Source of the DNA: Phytobacter ursingii
GTDB taxonomy: Bacteria; Pseudomonadota; Gammaproteobacteria; Enterobacterales; Enterobacteriaceae
Assembly: GCA_901456055.1 (NCBI GenBank)
Contig: CABDWT010000004.1
Coordinates: forward strand, 806,001-870,000
Length of the DNA stretch: 64,000 nucleotides
Direction: 5' to 3'
Positions 8,511 through 19,115 of the stretch are shown here, piece by piece (positions within the stretch are counted from its first letter, which is position 1; each line of letters opens with the position of its first letter). The notes below the pieces were generated by a model, which worked only from the letters and a program-made list of their open reading frames with translations, was not told the origin of the DNA and made no database searches. The position numbers and the translations under genes are program-made.

Positions 8511-9575
8511 GATGTCTCCTTTCTTGTAGGTGTAGGGTCGAAACCGTGTTTTATTCTATATTGCCATCGCGTCACAACAAGACTTTGTGTTTTTAATGCG
8601 GATGATTGTTGGGCAAGCACACGACGGTATGTTTTGCCTGACTGATGTGAAAAGTCTCTTCGACAGTATCTCTTCTGATAATAATTTCAGTACGAAATTA
8701 TCAGGTGCTCAATGGATGGTCGAAACGTAAGTCGATGAGGAGGCCCGGACCTTCGCTGCAATATAGCGCTTAAAGCGTCACGGTAAGGCAAAATAGACTT
8801 GCGCAAATGCTTCATATCGTCAGCACTGGCGGTGAGGCAGGCGATGGGCCTTTCCGGAAGATGCGCAACTTTTCTGAGAAAATTCTTAGGTTATGAGGGG
8901 CGGGAATCGCTGCAACCGTTAGACGGATAAACGATAAATTATATTTATCCGAATATGTCTGAAATAACATTTTGTATCCCGCGTGCCTCGCCATGCTGCC
9001 TGGTCTGTGTCACTTTTAGCACAACGTGCTATGTGATTTATTCCTTTTTAATCAGTTTGTTATGGTTTGCTCCGGGTGTTGGAGTGAATACCCTCTTTTG
9101 TCACCATTACGGGTAACAAAAACATGCCTTTACGGCACTCATAATGGGGAGTTAATGCCTTTTTTATTATGGTTTGCGACATGTTTAATGTGATTTTTTA
9201 TATTTTTTTTAGCATTCTTGTTTTTATTTTTAATCCACTCATGGTGCGCAGGATTTTCTTTATTCGCTGTCGGTTATTATGATTTTAAAATGTCATCCTG
9301 GGAGGCTTTTATTCCTTTTATTTTATTTATGGAAATTGCGTTAATTCAATCTACGTTGCAGGACTGATAAGGGTTTAATAAATTTCTCTCATGATATAAG
9401 GCAGTTACCTATGGTTTAGTTAGGTTGCTAACCTTAAGAAATGAATGATAAATCGCCTTTTCTTATCAAAAAAATAACATCCGCAAACCGTAAAAAGTCA
9501 TCTTTTCATATGGACAATTATTGCACATTTTGTGATCAATTTTTTACTTTGAACCATACATGTTTCCTGAATGGT
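8511..9575. other. Intergenic stretch with no recognisable gene
   Basis: About 1 kb between the divergent yghZ and chemoreceptor genes. Only short, unconvincing frames exist. The right half (about 9040-9440) is markedly AT-rich with long T/A runs. I see no tRNA, no IS end and no convincing pseudogene. The only regulatory signal I could support is the FliA-type promoter that follows at 9557. Confidence 0.5.
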
Positions 9576-9583
9576 GCCGATAA
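9557..9583 (+). promoter_or_regulatory. FliA (sigma-28) class 3 flagellar promoter for the chemoreceptor gene
   Basis: The -10 element GCCGATAA (9576-9583) matches the sigma-28 consensus in all eight positions. TACA lies 15 bp upstream (9557-9560) in the place of the TAAA -35 element. It is 55 bp in front of the chosen start of the chemoreceptor gene, the expected setting for a flagellar late gene. Confidence 0.75.
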
Positions 9584-9638
9584 AGGAATTAACTCTCACT
9601 TTCGAGTAAGCATGTCCCTTCACTGCAAGGAAATAATT

Positions 9639-11288
9639 ATGCGTATGCTTCAAAACTTTACTATCCGAATCGTCATGCTGGTGATCCTGGGCCTTTTTGG
9701 CCTGCTGTGGTCCGGTGTCGGTTTGTATAGCGTTTTCTCTCTTTCAAAAGTATCAGATGGCAATGCAGTCGATCGCCAACTGGTGTCACAAATGACATTG
9801 CTTAGCCAGGGCAATGACCAATACTTCCGTTTTGTTACGCGCCTGAGTCGTGCGATGGAGACAAAAACCGCAGGCGGTGCAGTCGATTTTGCTCCTGCGC
9901 AGCAGTCGCTTGAAAGCATGGCGAAAAAACTCACCGAATTTAAAGCTATCTCGCCAGGACCGATGGATCCGAAGGTATCAGAGCAGGTGATCGCGGCCTG
10001 GCAGGCGCTGCTTGATCAGGGCATCACACCGCAGATGCAGGCGGCCCAGCAGGGCTCGGTTGAAGCCTATCGTCAGCAGGCAAACAACGTGACGCCAGCC
10101 TTGAGCCGGGCATTTGGCGCAACCACTGACAGCTTTAACAAAGCGGCTGGTGCCAGTCTCGATGAAACTCGCGTGATGGTTGACACCCAGACCTATATCA
10201 CCCGTGTGATTATTATCGTGGCAATGGTGCTGGGGTTACTGATTCTGTTATTCACTGACCGCTACCTGGTGGCCATGCTGGTGAGGCCGTTGGATGCCAT
10301 CCGCGATCATTTCACGAAAATGGCGCAGGGCGACCTTAGTCAGCCAATCCCTGATTTTGGTCGCAATTGCGTAGGGCGTGTTGTGCCCTTACTGCGTGCG
10401 ACTCAGGATAGCCTGCGTGATGCGGTCAGCTCTATCCGTAACGGCAGTGAAAATATCTGGCGCGGCGCGACGGAGATTTCAAGCGGTAACAATGACCTCT
10501 CTTCCCGAACCGAAGAGCAGGCGGCGGCGCTGGAACAGACGGCGGCCAGCATGGAACAACTGACGGCAACGGTAAAACTGAACGCCGACAACGCCAGCCA
10601 GGCCAGTGAACTGGCCGATGTCGCCTCCTCCACGGCGAGCAAAGGCGGGGCGCTGGTTGATGAAGTTATCAGCACGATGGATGGTATCTCTCAAAGCTCG
10701 AAGAAAATTGCCGAAATCACCACGGTCATTAACAGTATCGCTTTCCAGACCAACATCCTGGCGCTTAACGCCGCCGTTGAAGCGGCACGTGCGGGCGAGC
10801 AAGGGCGCGGCTTTGCGGTAGTGGCAGGCGAAGTGCGTAACCTCGCCAGCCGAAGCGCGGGCGCGGCGAAAGAGATCGAGTCGCTGATCGCAGACTCCGT
10901 TAGCCGTGTGGAGAAAGGGGCCAAACTGGTCAATGACACCGGCACGACCATGGAAGGCATTCTGCGTGCGGTTACCGAAGTCACCACCATCATGAAACAG
11001 ATTGCTGCCGCATCCGCTGAACAGAGCAAAGGCATTTCTCAGGTGGGCGTCGCCATTACGCAGATGGATAGCGTCACCCAGCAGAACGCCTCGCTGGTAG
11101 AACAAGTTTCTGCTGCGGCTGCTGCGCTTGAACGTCAAACAGAAGAGTTGCAGCGCTCTGTACAGCAGTTCCGTTTGTCTGCTGATGAGCAGGTTAACGT
11201 CGCCGCACCGATGCCAGTGAAAACCCCTGCACTGCGTGGTACCGCTAAGAAAGCCGCTGCTTCGGCAGATGAATGGGTCGCGTTTTAA
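9639..11288 (+). CDS. Methyl-accepting chemotaxis protein (Tsr/Tar class)
   Basis: 549 aa from ATG 9639, chosen because AAGG precedes it and the FliA promoter lies between it and earlier in-frame starts; those would give an unusual 66-residue N-extension. TM1 is [21 protein letters not shown] and the four-helix periplasmic ligand domain runs to about residue 185. TM2 is [16 protein letters not shown], followed by a HAMP domain and the cytoplasmic coiled coil with the hairpin tip [34 protein letters not shown]. The C-terminus DEWVAF fits the xWxxF pentapeptide that tethers CheR/CheB, so it is a major-receptor type. The ligand cannot be told from the sequence. It has no counterpart at this place in E. 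coli K-12. Confidence 0.93.
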   Translation: MRMLQNFTIRIVMLVILGLFGLLWSGVGLYSVFSLSKVSDGNAVDRQLVSQMTLLSQGNDQYFRFVTRLSRAMETKTAGGAVDFAPAQQSLESMAKKLTEFKAISPGPMDPKVSEQVIAAWQALLDQGITPQMQAAQQGSVEAYRQQANNVTPALSRAFGATTDSFNKAAGASLDETRVMVDTQTYITRVIIIVAMVLGLLILLFTDRYLVAMLVRPLDAIRDHFTKMAQGDLSQPIPDFGRNCVGRVVPLLRATQDSLRDAVSSIRNGSENIWRGATEISSGNNDLSSRTEEQAAALEQTAASMEQLTATVKLNADNASQASELADVASSTASKGGALVDEVISTMDGISQSSKKIAEITTVINSIAFQTNILALNAAVEAARAGEQGRGFAVVAGEVRNLASRSAGAAKEIESLIADSVSRVEKGAKLVNDTGTTMEGILRAVTEVTTIMKQIAAASAEQSKGISQVGVAITQMDSVTQQNASLVEQVSAAAAALERQTEELQRSVQQFRLSADEQVNVAAPMPVKTPALRGTAKKAAASADEWVAF

Positions 11289-11353
11289 ATAATGCTATCA
11301 CTGCTCAAAATGTCGCTATATAGTTGTGTATATATCGATTGAGGGCAGTAAGA

Positions 11354-11641
11354 ATGGAAAACCATTTTGGCAAAGGCTTGATGGCAGGACTTAAAGCAAC
11401 ACAGGCGGATGAGGCCAGTCGTATCGCGCATTTTTGTTCTGACTATAAACGCGGTTTTGTGCTCGGTTTTTCGCACCGCATGTTCGAAAAAACCGGTGAC
11501 AGGCAGTTAAGCGCCTGGGAGGCAGGTGTGCTGACGCGCCGTTATGGGTTGGATAAAGAGATGATCATGGATTTTTTTCGTGAGAGTCATTCCAGTACGG
11601 TAATCCATTTCTTTATGGCGGGTTATCGGGTCGAACGCTAA
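11354..11641 (+). CDS. yghW: YghW, small DUF2623 protein
   Basis: 95 aa from ATG 11354; an upstream in-frame start at 11324 has no ribosome site and no match. The sequence [15 protein letters not shown] ... [39 protein letters not shown] corresponds closely to E. coli YghW. Function unknown. As in E. coli it lies directly upstream of the hydrogenase-2 operon and is followed by a terminator, so it is a separate transcription unit. Confidence 0.9.
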   Translation: MENHFGKGLMAGLKATQADEASRIAHFCSDYKRGFVLGFSHRMFEKTGDRQLSAWEAGVLTRRYGLDKEMIMDFFRESHSSTVIHFFMAGYRVER

Positions 11642-11683
11642 GTTCATTGCCGAATGCTTTCAGCGATATTTAACTCTTTTAAG

Positions 11684-11714
11684 AAGCCGTATCTCAGGAT
11701 GCGGCTTTTTTTAT
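11684..11714 (+). terminator. Rho-independent terminator after yghW
   Basis: AAGCCGTATC ... GATGCGGCTT followed by TTTTTTATT: a stem with one G-U pair and a U tract, 43 bp after the yghW stop. Confidence 0.85.
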
Positions 11715-11869
11715 TTCATTTCCAAAATCAATGTGATCTGTTGCTCCGATATTGAATTTTTTCTATATATAGCCACAGTTTTTGTGTGATTACTTGATCG
11801 CACACGCACAACTCTGCTCGAAAAACAGGGTAAAAGCAGGGTTAATTTTTGGCAAAGGAATGACAATGC

Positions 11870-12997
11870 ATGGCTGACGAAATTCCTCAACTGACGTCTT
11901 TTACCTCCTGCGGCATTAATCGTCGCGATTTTATGAAGCTTTGTACCGCGCTGGCGGCCACGATGGGGCTTAGCAGCAATGCTGCTGCGAAGATGGCGCA
12001 GGCCGTTACCCAGAACAAGCGCCCACCCGTGGTCTGGATTGGCGCGCAGGAGTGTACAGGGTGTACTGAATCACTTTTGCGCGCAACACATCCCACCGTT
12101 GAAAACCTGGTGCTGGAAACCATCTCGCTGGAGTACCACGAAGTTCTGAGTGCTGCGTTTGGTCACCAGGTTGAAGAGAACAAACACCACGCTCTGGAAA
12201 CCTATAAAGGGCAGTATGTTCTGGTGGTGGATGGGTCGATTCCGCTCAAAGACAACGGTATTTACTGTATGGTGGCGGGCGAACCGATTATCGACCATAT
12301 CCGTAAAGCGGCGGAAAATGCCGCGGCGATTATCGCGATTGGTTCCTGTTCGGCATGGGGCGGTGTTGCCGCCGCCGGGGTCAACCCAACCGGGGCGGTG
12401 GGTCTGCAAGAAGTGCTGCCCGGTAAAACGGTGATTAACATTCCGGGTTGCCCGCCAAACCCACACAATTTCCTCGCCACCGTGGCGCACATCATCACCT
12501 TTGGCAAACCGCCGAAGCTCGACGCGAAAAATCGTCCGCTCTTTGCCTATGGTCGCCTGATTCACGAACATTGCGAACGACGTCCCCATTTCGACGCCGG
12601 ACGCTTTGCCAAAGAGTTTGGCGATGATGGTCATCGTGAAGGCTGGTGTCTCTACCATTTAGGCTGTAAAGGTCCGGAAACCTGGGGTAACTGTTCAACA
12701 CTGCAATTTTGCGATGTGGGCGGCGTCTGGCCGGTTTCCATTGGTCACCCCTGCTATGGCTGCAACGAAGAAGGCGTTGGTTTCCACAAAGGCATTCACC
12801 AACTGGCGCACGTTGAAAACACCACGCCGCGCGTTGATAAACCACAGGTGAACAGCAAAGAAGGCGGCGTGATGTCGGCTTCCGCGGTCGGCCTGCTGGG
12901 TGGTGTGGTGGGATTACTGGCAGGCGTCGGGGTAATGACGGTGCGCGAGCTGGGCCGCCAACAAAAGAAAAACAACGCTGACTCACAGGGAGAGTGA
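11870..12997 (+). CDS. hybO: Hydrogenase-2 small subunit HybO
   Basis: 375 aa. HybO carries the Fe-S clusters that pass electrons from the NiFe centre of HybC to HybA. A Tat signal with the twin-arginine motif NRRDFMKL lies near residues 18-25, so the HybO-HybC pair is exported folded to the periplasmic side of the inner membrane. Cluster ligands are visible in [32 protein letters not shown] and [10 protein letters not shown]. The C-terminal helix [18 protein letters not shown] anchors it in the membrane. First gene of hybOABCDEFG; hybA starts 2 bp after its stop. Confidence 0.97.
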   Translation: MADEIPQLTSFTSCGINRRDFMKLCTALAATMGLSSNAAAKMAQAVTQNKRPPVVWIGAQECTGCTESLLRATHPTVENLVLETISLEYHEVLSAAFGHQVEENKHHALETYKGQYVLVVDGSIPLKDNGIYCMVAGEPIIDHIRKAAENAAAIIAIGSCSAWGGVAAAGVNPTGAVGLQEVLPGKTVINIPGCPPNPHNFLATVAHIITFGKPPKLDAKNRPLFAYGRLIHEHCERRPHFDAGRFAKEFGDDGHREGWCLYHLGCKGPETWGNCSTLQFCDVGGVWPVSIGHPCYGCNEEGVGFHKGIHQLAHVENTTPRVDKPQVNSKEGGVMSASAVGLLGGVVGLLAGVGVMTVRELGRQQKKNNADSQGE

Positions 12998-12999
12998 CC

Positions 13000-13983
13000 G
13001 TGAACAGACGTAACTTTCTGAAGGTGGCCTCCGGTGGGGCGCTGCTGGCGGGGGGAGCATTACCCGTTTCCGCCGCCGTGCATAACCGTCCGGCAATACC
13101 GGGCGCGTGGGGAATGCTCTACGACTCTACCCTGTGCGTTGGTTGTCAGGCGTGCGTCACCCGTTGTCAGGACATTAACTTCCCGGCGCGTAACCCGCAG
13201 GGCGAACAGACCTGGTCCAATAACGCCAAACTCACCCCGTATACCAACAATATTATCCAGGTATGGCGTAGCGGTACGGCGCAGCATAAAGATCAGCCGA
13301 CGGACGGTTATGCCTACATTAAAAAACAGTGCATGCACTGCGTCGATCCTAACTGTGTTTCTGTCTGCCCGGTTTCGGCCCTGAAAAAAGATCCCAAAAC
13401 CGGCATCGTCCATTACGACGCCAGCGTCTGTACCGGTTGCCGCTACTGCATGGTGGCCTGCCCCTACAACGTGCCGAAGTACGATTACGACAACCCCTTC
13501 GGCGCGCTGCATAAATGTGAGCTCTGTAATCAGGCCGGCGTGGAACGGCTTAACAAAGGGGGGCTACCGGGATGTGTTGAAGTCTGCCCGACCGGCGCGG
13601 TTATTTTCGGTACGCGTGAAGCGTTAATGGCCGAGGCGCAAAAGCGCCTGAAACTGCAACCCGGCAGTGAATACTCTTACCCGCGCCAGACACTGAATGC
13701 CAACGATCCTAACGTTCGCGAAGTCCCAAAATACCATCCTCATCTCTATGGCGAACATGAAGGAGGGGGCACACAGGTGATGGTGCTGACGGGCGTGCCG
13801 TATACCTGTCTGGGCTTGCCTGAGTTGGATGATGTTTCGACCGGGGCGCGTTCAGAAAATATTCAGCATACGGTGTATAAGGGGATGATGCTGCCGCTGG
13901 CCGTTCTTGCGGGCTTGACCGCGCTGGTGTACCGCCATACCCGAAGCGATGACCACAAGGGAGGGGATGACGATGCATCATGA
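13000..13983 (+). CDS. hybA: Hydrogenase-2 ferredoxin-like subunit HybA
   Basis: GTG start at 13000 ([11 protein letters not shown]), as in E. coli; a GTG two codons earlier is also in frame. About 327 aa. A Tat motif NRRNFLK opens the protein. Four 4Fe-4S cluster motifs follow ([42 protein letters not shown]...CVEVCP). A C-terminal membrane helix [16 protein letters not shown] follows. It transfers electrons between HybO and the membrane subunit HybB and the quinone pool. It overlaps hybB by 11 bp. Confidence 0.96.
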   Translation: MNRRNFLKVASGGALLAGGALPVSAAVHNRPAIPGAWGMLYDSTLCVGCQACVTRCQDINFPARNPQGEQTWSNNAKLTPYTNNIIQVWRSGTAQHKDQPTDGYAYIKKQCMHCVDPNCVSVCPVSALKKDPKTGIVHYDASVCTGCRYCMVACPYNVPKYDYDNPFGALHKCELCNQAGVERLNKGGLPGCVEVCPTGAVIFGTREALMAEAQKRLKLQPGSEYSYPRQTLNANDPNVREVPKYHPHLYGEHEGGGTQVMVLTGVPYTCLGLPELDDVSTGARSENIQHTVYKGMMLPLAVLAGLTALVYRHTRSDDHKGGDDDAS

Positions 13984-15145
13984 TCCGCAACCGCTTGGCG
14001 GAAAGTTACTCAGCAAGCCAATTTACATGTTTGGCCCGCTGATCGTCTTGTGCGGGCTATTTATTCTCAAGCGCCTGGTTTTCGGCCTGGGCTCTGTCTC
14101 CGACCTGAATGGCGGCTACCCGTGGGGGATCTGGATCGCCTTTGACTTGCTGATCGGCACCGGTTTCGCCTGCGGCGGCTGGGCGCTCGCGTGGATGGTC
14201 TATGCCTTTAATCGTGGCGAATACCATCCGTTGGTGCGCCCGGCATTGCTGGCCAGCCTGTTCGGTTATTCGCTCGGGGGGCTGTCCATTACTGTCGATG
14301 TCGGCCGTTACTGGAACCTGCCGTATTTCTACATTCCGGGCCATTTTAACGTCAACTCGGTGCTGTTCGAGACCGCAGTGTGCATGACGATTTATATCGG
14401 CGTGATGGCGCTGGAATTTGCCCCTGCGTTGCTGGAGCGTCTGGGCTGGAAGGTGTCGCTAAAACGGCTCAATAAAGTAATGTTTTTTATTATTGCGCTG
14501 GGCGCATTACTGCCCACCATGCACCAGTCGTCCATGGGCTCGCTGATGATTGCTGCCGGACACAAAGTGCATCCGCTATGGCAAAGCTATGAAATGCTGC
14601 CGCTTTTCTCATTGCTGACGGCGTTTATTATGGGCTTCTCAATCCTCATTTTTGAAGGCTCTCTGTTGCAGGCCGGGTTAAAAGGTAATGGGCCTGATGA
14701 GCGGCATCTGTTCTCGAAACTCACCGGTACGTTGAGCGTGCTGCTGGCGCTGTTTCTGGTGGCGCGCTTTGGCGAACTTATCTGGCGTAACAAACTGGCG
14801 CTCGCGTTTGCCGGTGATGGTTACAGCCTGATGTTCTGGGCCGAAATCGTGCTGCTGGCGTTCCCGCTGGTGGTATTTCGTCTGCCACGCCTGCGCAGCG
14901 ACGCCCGGTTCCTGTTTACCGGGGCGGTGAGCATGCTGCTGGGCTGTGCGCTGTGGCGGTTGTCCTACTCGTTGCTGGCATTCAACCCCGGCGATGGCTA
15001 CCACTACTTCCCAACGGCTGAAGAGCTGATCATTTCCATTGGTTTTGTGGCAACGGAGATTTGCGCGTACATCCTACTTATCCGCCTGTTACCCATAATT
15101 CCCCCGTTAAAACCATCAAAAAGCCATGAGGCGAGTAAAGCATGA
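13973..15145 (+). CDS. hybB: Hydrogenase-2 integral membrane subunit HybB
   Basis: 390 aa from ATG 13973 ([11 protein letters not shown]), equivalent to the E. coli start; an in-frame ATG at 13949 lies inside hybA and is less likely. It is an NrfD/HybB-type protein with about ten membrane helices that links the periplasmic hydrogenase to quinone in the inner membrane. Conserved stretches include [17 protein letters not shown] and [14 protein letters not shown]. Its stop overlaps the hybC start by 4 bp. Confidence 0.96.
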   Translation: MHHDPQPLGGKLLSKPIYMFGPLIVLCGLFILKRLVFGLGSVSDLNGGYPWGIWIAFDLLIGTGFACGGWALAWMVYAFNRGEYHPLVRPALLASLFGYSLGGLSITVDVGRYWNLPYFYIPGHFNVNSVLFETAVCMTIYIGVMALEFAPALLERLGWKVSLKRLNKVMFFIIALGALLPTMHQSSMGSLMIAAGHKVHPLWQSYEMLPLFSLLTAFIMGFSILIFEGSLLQAGLKGNGPDERHLFSKLTGTLSVLLALFLVARFGELIWRNKLALAFAGDGYSLMFWAEIVLLAFPLVVFRLPRLRSDARFLFTGAVSMLLGCALWRLSYSLLAFNPGDGYHYFPTAEELIISIGFVATEICAYILLIRLLPIIPPLKPSKSHEASKA

Positions 15146-16845
15146 GTCAACGTATCACCATCGATCCGGTGACCCGTATTGAGGGTCATTTACGCATTGA
15201 TTGCGAAATTGAAAACGGCGTGGTTTCCCGTGCCTGGGCATCGGGAACCATGTGGCGCGGAATGGAAGAGATTGTGAAAGGGCGGGATCCGCGTGATGCG
15301 TGGATGATCGTGCAGCGCATTTGCGGCGTTTGCACCACCACCCATGCGATTTCCTCGGTACGTGCGGCGGAAAGCGCGTTGAAAATCAATGTGCCGCTGA
15401 ACGCTCAGTACATTCGAAATATTATTCTGGCGGCGCATACCACCCACGACCATATCGTGCACTTCTACCAGCTTTCTGCACTCGACTGGGTAGATATCAC
15501 CTCAGCGTTGCAGGCCGATCCGCAAAAAGCCTCGGCATTGCTCAAAGGCATCTCGACCTGGTCGCTTAATAGTGCCGAAGAGTTCGCCAAAGTGCAGCAG
15601 AAAATCAAAACGCTGGTAGCTAGCGGGCAGTTAGGTATTTTCGCGAACGGGTATTGGGGACATCCGGCCATGAAACTGCCGCCGGAAATTAACCTCATTG
15701 CGGTCGCGCACTATTTGCAGGCGCTGGAGTGTCAACGCGATGCCAACCGCGTGGTGGCATTGCTCGGCGGTAAAAGCCCGCATATCCAGAACCTGGCGGT
15801 GGGCGGCGTGGCTAACCCGATTAATCTCGATGGCCTGGGCGTGCTCAATCTTGAACGTCTGATGTACATCAAAACCTTTATTGACCGCCTTGAGGACTTT
15901 GTCGAACAGGTTTACAAGGTCGATACGGCGGTGATCGCGGCGTTCTACCCGGAATGGCTGACGATGGGCAAAGGTGCGGTTAACTATCTGAGCGCGCCAG
16001 AGTTCCCTACAGACGCTCAGAACGGCAGCTTCCTTTTCCCGGGCGGTTACATTGCTACTGGTGACCTCTCTTCTCGTCGTGAAATCACCTCTCACAGTGA
16101 TGAATACCTGATTAAGGGTATTCAGGAGAGCGCGAAACACGCCTGGTATAAAGACGAGGAGCCGCAGGCACCGTGGGAAGGAACGACTATCCCGGCTTAT
16201 ACGGGCTGGCAGGATGAAGGCAAATACAGCTGGGTGAAATCCCCCACCTTCTATGGCAAAACGGTGGAAGTCGGCCCGTTGGCGAACATGCTCAATAAGC
16301 TGGCTGCGAAACGGGAGGCAACCTGGGAAAAACTTAACGATATCATCGCTATTTACCAGAAGCTCACCGGGAAAACGCTTGGTGTCGAACACTTGCACTC
16401 CACCCTGGGGCGCGTAATTGGCCGCACCGTTCACGCCTGCGAGCTACAGCATATTCTGCAGCACCAGTACAACGCGCTGATTGCCAATATCGGTAAAGGG
16501 GATCACGTAACGTTTGTGAAACCGGATATTCCCGCAACGGGCGAATTTAAAGGGGTGGGGTTCCTGGAAGCGCCGCGCGGTATGTTGTCGCACTGGATGG
16601 TTATCAAAGACGGGAAAATCAGCAACTACCAGGCGGTAGTACCGTCGACCTGGAATGCCGGTCCGCGTAATGCGAATGGCGATATTGGGCCCTATGAGCA
16701 GTCGCTGATTGGCACCCCGATTGCGGATGCGAATAAACCGCTCGAAGTGGTGCGTACCATCCACTCGTTTGACCCTTGCATGGCCTGCGCGGTGCATGTG
16801 GTCGACGCGGACGGTAACGACGTTGTCTCGGTGAAGGTGCTGTGA
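15142..16845 (+). CDS. hybC: Hydrogenase-2 large catalytic subunit HybC
   Basis: 567 aa, the E. coli length. Both CxxC pairs that hold the NiFe(CN)2CO site are present: RICGVCTTTHA near residue 60 and DPCMACAVHV near residue 546. After the conserved His a 15-residue tail (VVDADGNDVVSVKVL) remains, the extension removed by the HybD protease once nickel is inserted. The enzyme oxidises or evolves H2 on the periplasmic face. Start and stop both overlap their neighbours. Confidence 0.97.
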   Translation: MSQRITIDPVTRIEGHLRIDCEIENGVVSRAWASGTMWRGMEEIVKGRDPRDAWMIVQRICGVCTTTHAISSVRAAESALKINVPLNAQYIRNIILAAHTTHDHIVHFYQLSALDWVDITSALQADPQKASALLKGISTWSLNSAEEFAKVQQKIKTLVASGQLGIFANGYWGHPAMKLPPEINLIAVAHYLQALECQRDANRVVALLGGKSPHIQNLAVGGVANPINLDGLGVLNLERLMYIKTFIDRLEDFVEQVYKVDTAVIAAFYPEWLTMGKGAVNYLSAPEFPTDAQNGSFLFPGGYIATGDLSSRREITSHSDEYLIKGIQESAKHAWYKDEEPQAPWEGTTIPAYTGWQDEGKYSWVKSPTFYGKTVEVGPLANMLNKLAAKREATWEKLNDIIAIYQKLTGKTLGVEHLHSTLGRVIGRTVHACELQHILQHQYNALIANIGKGDHVTFVKPDIPATGEFKGVGFLEAPRGMLSHWMVIKDGKISNYQAVVPSTWNAGPRNANGDIGPYEQSLIGTPIADANKPLEVVRTIHSFDPCMACAVHVVDADGNDVVSVKVL

Positions 16846-17339
16846 TGCGTATTTTGGTACTGGGTGTCGGTAACATTTTATTGAGCGACGAAGGCATTGG
16901 CGTGCGCGTTATCGAGGCGCTGGAGCAGCGATATGTTATGCCCGAAGGCGTAGACGTACTGGACGGGGGAACCGCCGGCATGGAGTTGCTGGAGGCCATG
17001 GCAAGTCGCACCCACCTGATCATCGTTGATGCGATCGTGTCGCGCAAAAGCGAGCCGGGAGAACTGCTCATCCTGCGTGATGAAGAGGTACCGGTACTGT
17101 TCAACAATAAAATCTCGCCCCATCAGTTGGGGCTTTCTGATGTGCTTTCCGCCCTGCGCTTTACCGGTGAATTCCCGGACAAAATTACGTTGGTGGGGGT
17201 GATCCCCCACTCGCTGGAACCGAACATTGGGCTTACGCCAACGGTCGAGGCAAGCCTGGAACCCGCGCTACAGGCGGTACTTGCGGCGTTACAGGAATCC
17301 GGTATAACCCCGGCATTACGGGAGCGTGCGCATGTGTGA
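16845..17339 (+). CDS. hybD: HybD, maturation endopeptidase for HybC
   Basis: 164 aa from ATG 16845, overlapping the hybC stop (TGATG). It belongs to the HycI/HybD nickel-dependent protease family. The nickel-binding acids are in LLSDEGIGVRVIEAL (Glu16), and LDGGTAGMELL and the SPHQLGLSDVL region (His) are present. It removes the HybC C-terminal tail after Ni insertion. An in-frame GTG at 16842 is possible but the ATG matches E. coli. Confidence 0.95.
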   Translation: MRILVLGVGNILLSDEGIGVRVIEALEQRYVMPEGVDVLDGGTAGMELLEAMASRTHLIIVDAIVSRKSEPGELLILRDEEVPVLFNNKISPHQLGLSDVLSALRFTGEFPDKITLVGVIPHSLEPNIGLTPTVEASLEPALQAVLAALQESGITPALRERAHV

Positions 17340-17808
17340 TTTCCCCGGTTTTGAGCATTCTCCGCACGGCGTGGTGCAGGCTGCGTTTGCGCGCATTGCC
17401 GCAGAAGAGATGCAGGATTTGCCTTTTTTACATCCGACCATGCCGGTTTTCGTCCCCGGGTTTACGCTGTTTGAAGGGCAATGGATCGGCAGTGTATTGA
17501 CGCCATGGATGTTGAGCCTGGCTATCTTTCCCGGCCCGGAACAGGCCTGGCCGCCGCGAAAAGTGGGGGAGAAGCTCGGTCTGCAGCTTCCCTATGGCGA
17601 GATGATGTTTACCGTTGGCGAACTGGACGGGATATCACAGTACTGTGCCTGCTCGTTGATGTCGCCGCTGGCACCGGATCTCAGCGTCGAGCAAGGGGAA
17701 GCGCTGGCCCGGGACTGCCTGCGGATGGTGCTTTCGTTGCCGGTGCGTGATCCGCAGATCAGCCGTCGGGCCCTGTTTGCCGGCCTTAAAGGCGGCGAGT
17801 ATGCATGA
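17332..17808 (+). CDS. hybE: HybE, hydrogenase-2 assembly chaperone
   Basis: 158 aa from ATG 17332, preceded by GGAG. It corresponds to E. coli HybE, notably in FTLFEGQWIGSVLTPWMLSLAIFPGP and LQLPYGEMMFTVGELDGISQYCACSLMSPL. HybE binds the Tat-bearing HybO and keeps it from export until it is mature and paired with HybC. It overlaps hybD and hybF, consistent with one transcript. Confidence 0.93.
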   Translation: MCDFPGFEHSPHGVVQAAFARIAAEEMQDLPFLHPTMPVFVPGFTLFEGQWIGSVLTPWMLSLAIFPGPEQAWPPRKVGEKLGLQLPYGEMMFTVGELDGISQYCACSLMSPLAPDLSVEQGEALARDCLRMVLSLPVRDPQISRRALFAGLKGGEYA

Positions 17809-18145
17809 GCTTTCCCTATGCCAGAACCTGGTTGAGATTCTGCAACAACAGGCTTCGCAACATGGCGCAAAGCGGGTGACGGGCGTCTGGCTGGAGCTGG
17901 GGGCCTTTGCCTGCATCGAGGAGCGCGCGCTGCGTTTTGGCTTTGAGATAACCTGTCGCGGCACGGTGGCGGAAGGGTGTCAGTTGCACCTTTCACAGCG
18001 TCCTTCGCAGGCCTGGTGCTGGAACTGTAACGAAAGCGTTGAGGTGAGCGGGGAAGCGGTCTGCCCGCGTTGCCACAGTCCCGGCTTGCAGCGAGAAAAC
18101 GACAGCGGCATGCAAATCAAAAGTATCGAAGTCGATCAGGAGTAG
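17801..18145 (+). CDS. hybF: HybF, HypA-type nickel-insertion protein
   Basis: 114 aa from ATG 17801 ([14 protein letters not shown]). His2 and Glu3 form the nickel site of the HypA/HybF family. The zinc finger is [19 protein letters not shown]. With HypB it delivers nickel to the large subunits of hydrogenases 1 and 2. It overlaps the hybE end by 8 bp; upstream in-frame codons lie inside hybE. Confidence 0.95.
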   Translation: MHELSLCQNLVEILQQQASQHGAKRVTGVWLELGAFACIEERALRFGFEITCRGTVAEGCQLHLSQRPSQAWCWNCNESVEVSGEAVCPRCHSPGLQRENDSGMQIKSIEVDQE

Positions 18146-18147
18146 CT

Positions 18148-18402
18148 ATGTGTATTGGGGTGCCCGGCCAGGTGGTTAGCGTCGGTGAAAGCGTTCATCA
18201 TCTGGCGCAGGTCGATGTCTGCGGCGTTCGCCGTGACGTGAATATCATGCTGGTGTGCGAAAGCGAGCCAGCCGCCTTACTTGGTCAGTGGGTGCTGGTG
18301 CACGTGGGGTTTGCCATGAGCGTAATTGATGAGCAAGAAGCCCTGGCGACGCTGGAAGCCCTGCGCGAACTGGATATGGATTTCACCGAACCTCAAAGAT
18401 GA
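18148..18402 (+). CDS. hybG: HybG, HypC-family hydrogenase maturation chaperone
   Basis: 84 aa. The N-terminal MCIGVPGQV carries Cys2, the residue that binds the iron precursor and HypD. HybG delivers the Fe(CN)2CO group to HybC. It starts two bases after hybF. Its 3' end overlaps the 3' end of the convergent regulator gene by 10 bp, so the hyb operon ends here. Confidence 0.95.
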   Translation: MCIGVPGQVVSVGESVHHLAQVDVCGVRRDVNIMLVCESEPAALLGQWVLVHVGFAMSVIDEQEALATLEALRELDMDFTEPQR

Positions 18403-19115
18403 ACCATCCCGGGTTTGGCATCGGTAATCATCTGCGTGACCTGCGCCAGATTACCGATTTTCGCCTCACTGGCCCGGTAAAATTTGCTCTTATCTATCAG
18501 CAACAAAGACTGGCTAGCCCGGCGCAAAAGATGCGCTTTATAGGTGGCGTTGTATTTCGTTGAATCCCACATCTCTCCGCTGGCATCCACCCCTTCGCAG
18601 GAGAAAATGAACAGGTCAACCTCAAGCGATTTCAGCATCGTAACCAGCGCCGGGTTTACGTAGCAGCGATTTTGCCGGTCCAGCCGCCCGCCTGAGCAAA
18701 TCAGGTTGATATGCTGGCGGCGCGCCATCTCCTGGCACACGGGCAGGCTGTTGGTAAAGACCGTCAGCGGGATATCCGGTAACTGACGTGCAAGATGAAA
18801 GCAGGTCGAACTGGCATCCAGCGCCAGCGTCATGCCTTTCTCAATCCAGTTCAGGGCGTGACGGGCAATATCGGCTTTATCGGCATAGTGACTTTTGCGC
18901 CGGGCGTAAAACGGCTCGCCATCATTCTGCTGCGGCGCGTGAAGTAAGCGCGCACGCCCGTGACGCCGGACAATTTTTCCCTCGGTCTGCAGAGCCTTAA
19001 GGTCCCGACGGATGGTCTCTTTGCTGACGCCAAGCTGCCCGGCGAGAGCGTCGGTGGTCAATGTCTCATGTTCTGCCAGTAGCTGAATTAACGATGCCTG
19101 GCGTGTCATTTTCAT
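18393..19115 (-). CDS. DeoR-family transcription regulator, FucR-like
   Basis: 240 aa. The N-terminal DeoR helix-turn-helix is [35 protein letters not shown] (about 19-54), and the C-terminal DeoR sensor domain includes [30 protein letters not shown] and [18 protein letters not shown]. The protein follows E. coli FucR closely along its length, but there is no fuc operon here, so it is a paralogue with an unknown sugar-phosphate effector and target. Its ATG overlaps the stop of the diguanylate cyclase gene (ATGA), so the two are translationally coupled. Confidence 0.88.
   Translation of the reverse strand: MKMTRQASLIQLLAEHETLTTDALAGQLGVSKETIRRDLKALQTEGKIVRRHGRARLLHAPQQNDGEPFYARRKSHYADKADIARHALNWIEKGMTLALDASSTCFHLARQLPDIPLTVFTNSLPVCQEMARRQHINLICSGGRLDRQNRCYVNPALVTMLKSLEVDLFIFSCEGVDASGEMWDSTKYNATYKAHLLRRASQSLLLIDKSKFYRASEAKIGNLAQVTQMITDAKPGMVHL

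Noticed and set aside
8511-9440. Possible gene remnant between yghZ and the chemoreceptor
   Set aside because: I translated several short frames by eye and found nothing resembling a known protein; no supported pseudogene.
9441-9638. Longer chemoreceptor start giving a 66-residue N-terminal extension
   Set aside because: The FliA promoter lies inside this stretch, there is no ribosome site at 9441, and the extension would precede TM1 unlike other receptors.
10479-11138. 219-aa antisense frame inside the chemoreceptor gene
   Set aside because: It is opposite the highly conserved signalling domain, has Arg/Phe-rich composition typical of antisense shadows and no ribosome site.
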